From contig OZ244932.1 of assembly GCA_965222205.1 (NCBI GenBank), positions 1,736,001 through 1,800,000 on the forward strand: a DNA stretch of 64,000 nucleotides. Direction: 5' to 3'. Under the pieces are notes generated by a model, which worked only from the letters and a program-made list of their open reading frames with translations, ran no database searches and was not told where the DNA came from. How positions within the stretch are numbered: position 1 is the stretch's first letter; each line of letters starts with the position of its first letter. Origin of the DNA: RHLJ01 sp965222205. GTDB taxonomy: Bacteria > Bacteroidota > Rhodothermia > Balneolales > Balneolaceae. Positions 43,365 through 50,737 of this stretch are shown in pieces. The position numbers and the translations under genes were made by a program.

Positions 43365-44003
43365 ATGAGGCCAGATACAGTTAAAGGGTTGCACCAGTTT
43401 TTATTCGATTATCCTGGAATGTCTACCGCTCCTCCAACAATTAGAGGATTTAAATTATGTGGTAAATTCAGTTTTAAAGCGAGTATACTTGGAGAAAATG
43501 AGATACAGGATGAATACGAGCTTGAAATAATTATTCCAAGTGAGTTCCCAAAAGCTATTCCTTTAGTTAAAGAAACAGTTGGTAAAATCCCTACCAAGGC
43601 CGAATTTCATGTAAATTCAGATAGAACACTTTGTCTTGGGTCGCCACTAAGACTTATTCAAAAAATGTATACAGATCAAAGTCTAACTGGCTTCACAAAC
43701 AGGTGCCTCATACCTTATCTCTATGCAGTTTCTTATAAAAGGAAAAACGGTGGGGACTTTATCTTAGGAGAACTGGCTCATGGGGTTCAAGGAATTATAG
43801 ATGATTACTCTGAGCTTCTTGGATTAGAAAAACAGCAACAGATTAAACAAGCTATAACTTTATTAGGAATGAAAAAAAGAATCGCTAATAAAAAACCTTG
43901 TCCATGTGGTTGTGGTCTTAGACTTGGAGCGTGTCCTTTTCATCTTAAGTTGAATGATTTTCGGAAAATGGCCTCACGATCTTGGTTTCGATCTAATCAT
44001 TAG
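43365..44003 (+). CDS. CBASS E2-like (UBC fold) protein with C-terminal Cys-rich motif
   Basis: This 212-residue protein has an E2-like N-terminal domain (1 to about 150): the FP-containing beta strand EIIIPSEFPKAIPLVKETVG and the catalytic Cys90 in HVNSDRTLCLGSPLRL. After a helical part comes a zinc-like cluster at 179-193 (PCPCGCGLRLGACPFH), similar to SEC-C motifs. No E1 (ThiF) and no JAB protease are encoded, which defines the short, E2-only form of type II CBASS. By analogy it should modify or regulate the CD-NTase. The Cys-rich tail is an unusual addition whose role is not known. Confidence 0.88.
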   Translation: MRPDTVKGLHQFLFDYPGMSTAPPTIRGFKLCGKFSFKASILGENEIQDEYELEIIIPSEFPKAIPLVKETVGKIPTKAEFHVNSDRTLCLGSPLRLIQKMYTDQSLTGFTNRCLIPYLYAVSYKRKNGGDFILGELAHGVQGIIDDYSELLGLEKQQQIKQAITLLGMKKRIANKKPCPCGCGLRLGACPFHLKLNDFRKMASRSWFRSNH

Positions 44004-44110
44004 TTTCAGAATCATTCTCAAAATTCTGAATCAAGTTCAGGATGACAACTTTTGGATTCTGAATTTGATATAAACCATCCATCCTGTACATTCTTCGAAA
44101 TAAAATTTCG

Positions 44111-44365
44111 ATGGAAAAAAATATCCCTAAGGGATTAGTCTTCTCGACTGCATCCCCAAAAAGAAAAAAAAGAGCGTTAACTCTGGTTGCGGTTTTGTTC
44201 GTGTTACAGATTTGTCTGATCTGGCCAGTATATCCAATATTCTCTTCGCCTACCCCTCAAATCCTTGGATTTCCACTTTCTTTTGTGTGGGTGATATTTA
44301 TCCTGCTTTGTTCTTTTACCTCCTTGCTGATTTTCTTCCGAAAAGATACTTTGGAGGATTCCTGA
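44111..44365 (+). CDS. Small two-helix membrane protein, partner of sodium:solute symporter
   Basis: This 84-residue protein has a basic N-terminus (SPKRKKRALTL) and two membrane helices (about 22-44 and 54-75). The arrangement fits the small DUF3311-like subunits found just before SSS-family symporters. Its stop is followed after one base by the symporter start (TTG). No other domain is visible. Confidence 0.78.
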   Translation: MEKNIPKGLVFSTASPKRKKRALTLVAVLFVLQICLIWPVYPIFSSPTPQILGFPLSFVWVIFILLCSFTSLLIFFRKDTLEDS

Positions 44366-44366
44366 T

Positions 44367-45845
44367 TTGGAAAGCTGGATCATTATTCTCGGAATATGTG
44401 GAATCTATCTGCTCATTACATTAGTAATGGGAATTGTGCCCGGCCTTAAAGTAAGTCACAGTACCACCGGCTATGTGGCTGGTGACCGCTCCATGAATGT
44501 GTTGATTCTTTATTTTGTGTTGGGAGCATCTATTTTTTCCTCTTTCGCTTTTCTGGGAGGTCCCGGTTGGGCTTATTCCCGTGGAGCAGCAGCTTTGTAC
44601 ATCATTGCGTATGGTGCAATGGGAATGGTTCCCTTCTACTTTTTTGGTCCCAAAGCCAGGGCGCTCGGAGAAAAGTATGGTTTTGTTACACAAGCTGAAT
44701 TACTGGAAGACCGGTATAACTCTAAACTGCTATCCGGGCTCCTCGCCATTCTTACGGTAGTGGTTCTTATTCCTTACCTCACTCTTCAGATGAAAGGGGC
44801 TGGATTGGTCCTGAATACAATTAGCGAGGGAGCTATTCCAACCTGGATGGGCGCCGGTATTGCGTACTTTGTAGTACTAATCTACGTGTTTTATAGCGGT
44901 GTTATGGGCGTTGGATGGACCAACACCTTTCAGGGAATTTTTATGTTGGTGATTGCCTGGTTTCTAGGGATTTATCTTCCCGAGAAAATGTATGGGGGAA
45001 TCGGTCCTATGTTCGAGCAGCTCATTAATTCGGAGTTTAAACAAGCGCTTACTGCACCAGGACTCACTTCCGGCGGCGAAGCCTGGGATTGGTGGGGGTT
45101 CAGTTCTGCCGTAATCGTTTCAGCCATCGGTTTCTCGATGTGGCCGCATTTTTTTATGAAAGCATTTGCCGCGAAGAGTGATCGAACGATCAAACTCACT
45201 GTGGTCCTTTATCCAACCTTTCAGGTATTCCTGATTCCGATTTTAATCATAGGATTTTCGGCGGTTCTGGCTTTTCCCGGAGTTACTCCTGCTGATTCTA
45301 TTTTGCCTCACGTGCTACTTCAAATGGATCTACCGGTTGTATTAATTGGACTGGTTTGCGCCGGAACACTTGCCGCTTCGATGAGCTCCGGAGATGCGAT
45401 TGTGCATGCAGCTGCATCAGTTGGAGTCCGGGATGGCTTGACAAAAATCCCGGCTGTTAATCAATGGCTGAAATCGGGAGATCATGAACGACTCTTGATT
45501 CGCATTGCGGTAGTGGTTATAAGTTTAATCGCTTATTACTTCGCGGTGTTTTCTGAAACGGATATTGTCTCTCTCCTTCTCGGAGCTTATGGAGGAATCG
45601 CTCAGATGTTTCCTCTAGTATTTGCAATGTTTTATTGGCCTAGAGCCACAGGAAAAGGGGCTTTAGCGGGATTGATTGGTGGTATTTTAGTCACCCTTCT
45701 CTTCCTCTATAACCCGGAATTCAAGCCTGTGCCTATGCATGAAGGTATTTATGGGTTGATAGTGAATGTAGTTCTACTAGTTGGGGTGAGTTTGAAGACG
45801 AAGGCTGAGGATTTAGAAAGAATTAAGAGGTATATCAACATCTAA
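44367..45845 (+). CDS. Sodium:solute symporter family protein
   Basis: This 492-residue membrane transporter starts at a TTG (TTG GAA AGC TGG). About 12-13 hydrophobic helices are visible. SSS-family phrases include ASIFSSFAFLGGPGWAYSRGAAALY near the N-terminus, EKYGFVTQAELLEDRYNS, YSGVMGVGWTNTFQGIFMLVIAW and GTLAASMSSGDAIVHAAASVGVRDG. Na+-coupled uptake of a carboxylate, amino acid or sugar is expected; the substrate is unknown. An AraC-type regulator follows 4 bp later. Confidence 0.93.
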   Translation: MESWIIILGICGIYLLITLVMGIVPGLKVSHSTTGYVAGDRSMNVLILYFVLGASIFSSFAFLGGPGWAYSRGAAALYIIAYGAMGMVPFYFFGPKARALGEKYGFVTQAELLEDRYNSKLLSGLLAILTVVVLIPYLTLQMKGAGLVLNTISEGAIPTWMGAGIAYFVVLIYVFYSGVMGVGWTNTFQGIFMLVIAWFLGIYLPEKMYGGIGPMFEQLINSEFKQALTAPGLTSGGEAWDWWGFSSAVIVSAIGFSMWPHFFMKAFAAKSDRTIKLTVVLYPTFQVFLIPILIIGFSAVLAFPGVTPADSILPHVLLQMDLPVVLIGLVCAGTLAASMSSGDAIVHAAASVGVRDGLTKIPAVNQWLKSGDHERLLIRIAVVVISLIAYYFAVFSETDIVSLLLGAYGGIAQMFPLVFAMFYWPRATGKGALAGLIGGILVTLLFLYNPEFKPVPMHEGIYGLIVNVVLLVGVSLKTKAEDLERIKRYINI

Positions 45846-45849
45846 TTAT

Positions 45850-46701
45850 ATGATTAAATATAAAGATCAAATACTACTGAATGATTCTCCGGTTTTCACA
45901 AAAATAAGTATTGAAAATCCACTGAAAGAATCCCTTAATCTACCTTCAGACGCTTGTTACCTTTACATAGAGGATGGTGATGGTCATACTCTGGTTCCCC
46001 AAAAAAATATTATTGCATCACCAGGTACAGTTATCCTCTCAACGTGCGGACTCACTGCCGGAAGGATGATTTCAACTCATCCTAAAGGAAGTATAGACAC
46101 TATTATTGTCCATTTTAATCAGCACTTGCTTGATCTTGTTTTCGATGGGGATAAACCTGAACTCTGGCAGGAGCTGTCAACTCCAGTCACTGAGTATTTG
46201 GTTCAGGAAGCGGCTGATCAGTTAATTATCAATTATTTTGATGGTATTACCAATCTTTTCAAAAGCAAAGAAGCCGTTACAGATAATATTTTGAAGCTAA
46301 AACTTAAAGAGATCATACTGCTCCTTCTACAATCCCGGAATTCAGAATCTGTTCTTCAAATAGTCAGAAGTCTGTTTTCAGAGCGTGTTTTCTCTTTTAA
46401 AGAATTGATAGATGCCTATCTCTTCACCCCTGCAAGTATAGAACAGCTTGCTATGATTACAAACTGTAGCCTCTCTACTTTTAAGCGTCGATTTTTTGAA
46501 GTATATAAATCTTCTCCTGGAAAATTCATACTACTGAAACGCCTTGAAAAGGTAGAAGAATTGTTACGCATTTCTGATGATTCAATTGCCCAAATTGGAT
46601 ATGAATGTGGTTTTGAGTCTCCTGAACATCTCTCAAGGGCTTTTAAAGATAAGTTTGGTCAATCTCCCTCTATGTATAGAATGAGCTTCTCAGTCAATTA
46701 G
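45850..46701 (+). CDS. AraC-family transcriptional regulator
   Basis: This 283-residue protein has a C-terminal AraC/XylS double helix-turn-helix: IEQLAMITNCSLSTFKRRFFEVYKSSPGKFILLKRLEKVEELLR, then IAQIGYECGFESPEHLSRAFKDKFGQSPSMYR. The N-terminal 180 residues form a beta-rich sensing domain without a recognisable cupin motif. It starts 4 bp after the symporter stop and may regulate it, but its own targets are unknown. Confidence 0.93.
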   Translation: MIKYKDQILLNDSPVFTKISIENPLKESLNLPSDACYLYIEDGDGHTLVPQKNIIASPGTVILSTCGLTAGRMISTHPKGSIDTIIVHFNQHLLDLVFDGDKPELWQELSTPVTEYLVQEAADQLIINYFDGITNLFKSKEAVTDNILKLKLKEIILLLLQSRNSESVLQIVRSLFSERVFSFKELIDAYLFTPASIEQLAMITNCSLSTFKRRFFEVYKSSPGKFILLKRLEKVEELLRISDDSIAQIGYECGFESPEHLSRAFKDKFGQSPSMYRMSFSVN

Positions 46702-46749
46702 TTGAACCTTCTGGTTAGGTTTTAAAAACCTGAGGATTCTAATTTTTAA

Positions 46750-47163
46750 ATGAACTTTAATAATTGGAATGAAATGGAAAAAATAGATACCAGATTAAAA
46801 CTATCAATGCTTTGGCTATTTATCTTACTGAATATAATTTTCAGAGATATACATCAAATGACCATGAAATCTCATCTTGAGATGCTACTTACCGGTGTAT
46901 ATAATGGGACTGAAATTACGGATGGAATAATGCTTTTTGGGGCTTTTTTGGTTGAAATCCCAATTTCTTTAGTTCTTTTTTCTCACTGCATACCGCGAAA
47001 GTTAAATCGCTATGTCCAGGTGATTGCCTGTGTTTTATTTTCAAGTAGCTTTTTCTTTTCACCACCTACCGATATGGATGATATTTTCTTTTTAGTGGTA
47101 GAGCTAATGGCAATTATTGCTATTCTCAGAACCAGTTTAACATGGGTTGATAAAACGGGGTAG
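46750..47163 (+). CDS. DUF6326 family membrane protein
   Basis: This 137-residue protein has four predicted membrane helices. The family pattern is visible: KIDTRLKLSMLWLFILLNIIFRDIHQM near the start, GAFLVEIPISLVLFS in the middle and a C-terminal helix ending in LTWV. A second Met at residue 9 (MEKIDTRLKL) is an alternative start. The function is unknown. It is the last gene before the long repeat-rich gap. Confidence 0.75.
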   Translation: MNFNNWNEMEKIDTRLKLSMLWLFILLNIIFRDIHQMTMKSHLEMLLTGVYNGTEITDGIMLFGAFLVEIPISLVLFSHCIPRKLNRYVQVIACVLFSSSFFFSPPTDMDDIFFLVVELMAIIAILRTSLTWVDKTG

Positions 47164-47217
47164 TGGCTTTATTCTGTAAAATCGACTCAAGATAAATCCC
47201 GTGGCTATTATAACCTC

Positions 47218-47395
47218 GTTCCGTAGCTCTGCTGCGGAACGCTACATGGAAGCTTCAGCTTCATTTTCAAGGTTAATCCCCCAATCCTTCGGCTTATTTC
47301 CTCTCCTTCACGATTTAAACCTCGGATTTTCTTTTTTCAACCTTTTCACCCCGAGACAAATCCCGGGGCTAAGCGTATTTGATCCTTTCAGGATC
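47218..47395. repeat. Hairpin-rich repeat region, REP-like element (diverged)
   Basis: Three hairpins in order: GTTCCGTAG/CTGCGGAAC (47218-47240, one T.G pair), CCCCGaGA/TCcCGGGG (47349-47368, one mismatch) and GATCCT/AGGATC (47381-47395). The last two recur in the same order in the element at 54782-54855. No gene is seen from 47164 to 48097. Confidence 0.6.
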
Positions 47396-47418
47396 GTTAA
47401 TAAAGATTCTTAGGAAAT

Positions 47419-47623
47419 CGGCATTAGAATTATTGACGGAAATAGTGACCAGATGATTGAAACGAATCCGAAGGATGAATAATTCCACACAGGCTCAAGT
47501 GTCTAAAATTCCCGAAAAGAATGTAGATCTTTGGAATTATTCAGCGAAAGCATCGTGAACCCGTCAAGAATTCAACAGCCTTGATCTTTTTGTTACTTTT
47601 ACATCAAGGTAAAAGTACAGAGG
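47419..47623. ncRNA. Candidate structured element, copy 1
   Basis: Head CGGCATTA, then a 13-bp outer helix (47427-47439 with 47561-47573, one mismatch) and an inner perfect 12-bp helix TGAATAATTCCA/TGGAATTATTCA (47476-47487 with 47532-47543). The conserved CAGCC follows, then a hairpin TACTTTTAC/GTAAAAGTA (47594-47617) and AGAGG. Copy 2 has the same order of parts with different helix bases. RNA or DNA palindrome function is inferred; transcription is unknown. Confidence 0.5.
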
Positions 47624-47639
47624 TAAACTACCGGGTTAT

Positions 47640-47665
47640 GCACCTTTTGAGCGACCAAAAGGTGC
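47640..47665. repeat. Hairpin following copy 1 of the structured element
   Basis: A perfect 9-bp stem GCACCTTTT/AAAAGGTGC with an 8-base loop, followed by GCAAAAG. It has the same T-rich-arm style as the terminal hairpins of the two structured copies. Confidence 0.55.
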
Positions 47666-47800
47666 GCAAAAGTCGCCAGAAATAATGCAGATCTCGTTTT
47701 CACGAAGCGCTGTTCACTGGAAAGATCACGATCCTTACTCCCTCTTAGTTCTGGGCTTGCCCATTTTTTCTGGACTTAGTTAAGGGGACCTTAAATAGTC

Positions 47801-47992
47801 CGGCATTAGAAATGAGAAGGGTGGATAGCTGCGGCAGATCATCGGAATCAAAATAGCACACCGGATGATACACATTCACAGCCTCTTGAGATCATGGACC
47901 ATTGCTATTTTGAAGATCATCAGGCAAGCGAGCCCTGAGCATTTCGCAGCCGGGAGCTTTTGCTACTTTTGTCGGCACAAAAGTAGAAGAGG
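47801..47992. ncRNA. Candidate structured element, copy 2
   Basis: Head CGGCATTA, then an outer helix GAAATG/CATTTC plus AGGG/CCCT (47809-47821 with 47933-47945, a 3x3 internal loop). The inner perfect 11-bp helix TCAAAATAGCA/TGCTATTTTGA (47848-47858 with 47903-47913) follows, then CAGCC and a perfect 10-bp hairpin CTACTTTTGT/ACAAAAGTAG (47963-47986), then AAGAGG. The helices are paired as in copy 1 but with different bases. Confidence 0.5.
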
Positions 47993-48023
47993 TAGATCAA
48001 AACCTGAAAACCCAATCATAAGA

Positions 48024-48058
48024 TCCTGAAACAAGCATATGCTGAACTATATTCAGGA
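48024..48058. repeat. Hairpin before the methyltransferase 3' end
   Basis: TCCTGAA (48024-48030) pairs with TTCAGGA (48052-48058), with an inner self-complementary GCATATGC. It contains the TTCAGGATGACA phrase that recurs in several other gaps of the window. A role as terminator of the gene at 48098-48769 is not supported by a T tract. Confidence 0.45.
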
Positions 48059-48097
48059 TGACAGAGAATGGGTTTATAAGGTCATAGAAAAAATGAG

Positions 48098-48769
48098 TTA
48101 ATAAACCGTATAAAGCATCGTCACTATTACTCCTTTCCCTTCATCCAATGGTATAGACAGCAACTCTTTTTCTTCTTTAACCTCGAAATTGAAAGGCGGT
48201 TCTAGCAGATCGATTCCACTTTGTTTTTTTAGCCTGATTCCCTGTCCCGAAATAATATCTTTATTTGAGGTGAACTCTCCTTCAGGAAGATGCTCGGTCA
48301 GAATCACATATTTATAGCCTCCAAGCTTCTCTATAATACTCTTAACTTCTTTATTAGATAAATGCTGAAGTACATTTCTAAGAATAGCACAATCTCCCTC
48401 TGGCAATTTATCTTCAGCAATATCGAGGGACAGGAATTCTACATCTGCATTTTTGAATTTTTCTCTATTTCGCCGAATAAGATTCTCTGCAATATCAACA
48501 GCGATGTACCTACCCGAATATTTGACCAGCTCTTTTCCTATGTTAAAATCCCCGCAGCCTAGATCACATACGGTTAGCGATTCTTTAAAAGAGGATAAAA
48601 ATGAAGAAACAACTTCTAAATAGGGAGTCACCAGCTCCGGCAGGTGTGAACCAAATCCGGAATAGAATGTATTGGCTTCACCTCCCCATAGATTCTTTTC
48701 ATAAATCTGTTCCATCGCCGCTTTTGTGGGCCAGGTTTTTTTAAGGTTTTTGATTCTTTCTTTTTTCAT
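48098..48769 (-). CDS. Class I SAM-dependent methyltransferase
   Basis: This 223-residue protein has a Rossmann methyltransferase core. Motif I is VCDLGCGDFNIGKELVKY, motif II is the Asp of RYIAVDIAEN, and the later CAILRNVLQHLSNKEVKSIIEKL fits the small-molecule methyltransferase type. The N-terminal part is basic and helical (MKKERIKNLKKTWPTKAAMEQIY). There is no signal peptide. The substrate is unknown and no linked pathway genes are adjacent. Confidence 0.85.
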   Translation of the reverse strand: MKKERIKNLKKTWPTKAAMEQIYEKNLWGGEANTFYSGFGSHLPELVTPYLEVVSSFLSSFKESLTVCDLGCGDFNIGKELVKYSGRYIAVDIAENLIRRNREKFKNADVEFLSLDIAEDKLPEGDCAILRNVLQHLSNKEVKSIIEKLGGYKYVILTEHLPEGEFTSNKDIISGQGIRLKKQSGIDLLEPPFNFEVKEEKELLSIPLDEGKGVIVTMLYTVY

Positions 48770-48949
48770 AAAACAATCGCTGAATCTTAGAGATAACCTA
48801 CATTTACCTCTTTCTGATAAGCGAACTAAATAATCAACATCAAAATTGGAGCCATATACTACTTTTGTGCAGATCCTTCTCCGTCAGCCGACGGATCAGG
48901 ATGACCTTTGAAAAGAACTCTTAAATCGTTCATCTATATTCGACATTCC

Positions 48950-49783
48950 TTAGCTTCTTTCATCATCCACCGGATTTTCGCCATATTTGGCAGGTACCCA
49001 ATTCATACTTTCGATAGGTGGTCGTTTGTAACCCGTGTGCTTGCTGATTTTTGGAAACTCAATGGGATCCGGAGTTAAATCTTCGTACTTAATTTGCTCG
49101 AGTAAGTGGCTGATACAATTTAACCGCGCATGTTTTTTGATATCGGCATTTACTACATACCAGGGAGATGTTTCTGTATCGGTGTGTCGAAACATCTCAT
49201 CTTTAGCTTTGGAATAATCTACCCAGCGGGTACGTGACTCAATATCCATCGGACTTAATTTCCAGCGTTTCATGGGGTCTTCATTCCTGGCTAAAAATCG
49301 TTTCTTCTGTTCTTTATCAGAAATCGAAAACCAGTATTTAATAAGAATAACCCCGGACCGCTGGATCATTTCTTCAAACTGAGGGCAAGTTCTTAAAAAC
49401 TCCTTGTATTCCTCATTCGTACAAAAGCCCATCACTTTTTCTACCCCAGCCCTGTTGTACCAGCTGCGATCAAACAATACCATTTCCCCTGAAGCAGGTA
49501 ATTGCTCTACATAACGCTGAAAATACCATTGATTCCGTTCTTTATCCGTTGGTTTAGGCAATGCAACTATTCTTACAGTCCTTGGATTTAAAGGCTCTAT
49601 GATTCTTTTGATCACACCGCCTTTTCCGGCAGCATCACGTCCTTCAAAAACCACACAGACTTTAAGTCCTTTTTCTTTAATCCAGTATTGAAGCTTTAAT
49701 AGTTCTGCCTGAAGTTTTGCCAACTCTTCCTCATACACTTCAGATTTTAATTTGCCGTTTTCGAAATAATTTGGGTCGTTCAT
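48950..49783 (-). CDS. ppk2: Polyphosphate kinase 2 family protein
   Basis: The start is taken at MNDPNYFENGKLKSE (277 residues); 16 more codons upstream look non-coding. The P-loop GRDAAGKGGVIKR lies at about 48-60 and the lid/Walker B region is MVLFDRSWYNRAGVEKVMGF, as in PPK2 enzymes, which phosphorylate nucleotides with polyphosphate. The rest shows WYVVNADIKKHARLNCI, normal for single-domain PPK2. It is divergent from the rRNA/tRNA pseudouridine synthase gene. Nucleotide preference (GDP, ADP or AMP) is not decided by what I can see. Confidence 0.94.
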   Translation of the reverse strand: MNDPNYFENGKLKSEVYEEELAKLQAELLKLQYWIKEKGLKVCVVFEGRDAAGKGGVIKRIIEPLNPRTVRIVALPKPTDKERNQWYFQRYVEQLPASGEMVLFDRSWYNRAGVEKVMGFCTNEEYKEFLRTCPQFEEMIQRSGVILIKYWFSISDKEQKKRFLARNEDPMKRWKLSPMDIESRTRWVDYSKAKDEMFRHTDTETSPWYVVNADIKKHARLNCISHLLEQIKYEDLTPDPIEFPKISKHTGYKRPPIESMNWVPAKYGENPVDDERS

Positions 49784-49883
49784 AATATTTTTTATTTGAA
49801 AGAAGGAACTTTGAAAAGGTATGAAAAGCAAGAGAAGAAACTTAAACTATCTAAGCAGCTCATAAGTCGGTATCTTTCCACTT

Positions 49884-50582
49884 ATGAAAAAGAGAACTAC
49901 CCGGACTAAGCCTGACATCCCTATTATTTATGAAGACAATCACTTATTGGTGATTGATAAACCCGCAGGAGTTCTGTCTCAGGAAGATCATACCAGTGAT
50001 CCTGATGTTTTGAGACTTTGTAAACAATACATCAAGAAAAAATATAAGAAACCCGGAGATGTTTGGCTCGGATTGGTCCACCGTTTGGATCGACCTGTTT
50101 CCGGACTGATGGTGTTGGCGAAAACCTCGAAAGCTGCTTCCCGATTATCTGAGGAAATTCGTAAAAATAAAATGGACAAAACCTACTGGGCGCTGGTAAA
50201 TGGCATGACTCCTATGGAGGCCGACCTCAAACATTTCCTGGAAAAAGACAGAAGATCTAATTCTGTCAGAGCTTATAACTCGAAGAAAGGAAAAGCTAAA
50301 GAAGCACGCCTCAGTTTCAAGACTGTTAAGCAAAGTAGGGATTATAGTATTGTAGAAGTCGATCTTGAAACGGGTCGACCGCACCAAATCAGAGTTCAGT
50401 TGGAGAAAATTGGTCATCCGATTTTCGGGGATTATAAATACGCAGAAGAAAACACCGTTCCCGGGAAAAATATGGCTCTAAGGGCTATGAAGCTGAGTTT
50501 TAAACATCCAACACTCGACAAAATCATGAAATTCGAGGTAAAACCTCCTAAACAGCAACCCTGGGATTTGTTTGATTATTGA
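49884..50582 (+). CDS. RluA-type pseudouridine synthase
   Basis: This 232-residue protein has the catalytic motif HRLDRPVSGL with Asp69 and the following MVLAKTSKAASRLSEE. The C-terminal half shows ETGRPHQIRVQLEKIGHPIFGDYKY, typical of RluA/TruC enzymes. There is no N-terminal S4 domain. Whether it acts on 23S rRNA or tRNA is not clear. It stands 100 bp from the divergent PPK2 gene. Confidence 0.94.
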   Translation: MKKRTTRTKPDIPIIYEDNHLLVIDKPAGVLSQEDHTSDPDVLRLCKQYIKKKYKKPGDVWLGLVHRLDRPVSGLMVLAKTSKAASRLSEEIRKNKMDKTYWALVNGMTPMEADLKHFLEKDRRSNSVRAYNSKKGKAKEARLSFKTVKQSRDYSIVEVDLETGRPHQIRVQLEKIGHPIFGDYKYAEENTVPGKNMALRAMKLSFKHPTLDKIMKFEVKPPKQQPWDLFDY

Positions 50583-50630
50583 GAGTAGGTGCGAGGTTTG
50601 AGTAATGAGATTTGAGTTTATTGCTTCCTT

Positions 50631-50715
50631 TGTCATTTCGAGTGAAACGAGAAATCTAGCGGATCTTGTTACTTCACCAAATTCTTTAGATATCTCACAC
50701 CCGTTCGATATGACA
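50631..50715. repeat. Long imperfect inverted repeat between two genes
   Basis: The left arm (from TGTCATTTCGAG at 50631 to 50657) and the right arm (50688-50715, ending TTCGATATGACA) are imperfect reverse complements over about 27 bp, enclosing a 30-bp middle. It fills most of the 155-bp gap between the pseudouridine synthase and methyltransferase genes. This type of repeat is common in Bacteroidota intergenic regions. Confidence 0.65.
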
Positions 50716-50737
50716 GAAAAATTTATCTTGAATCGCT

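Noticed and set aside
40978..44003. Full type II CBASS with Cap2/Cap3
   Set aside because: No ThiF-type E1 domain or JAB protease is encoded; the E2 stands alone, so the short form is the better call.
44111..46701. Symporter and AraC genes as part of the CBASS island
   Set aside because: They have a different function, lie past a 107-bp gap and a repeat hairpin, and look like ordinary transport genes.
47201..47413. 70-codon open frame in the repeat-rich gap
   Set aside because: It overlaps hairpins of the repeat region and has no coding character or family.
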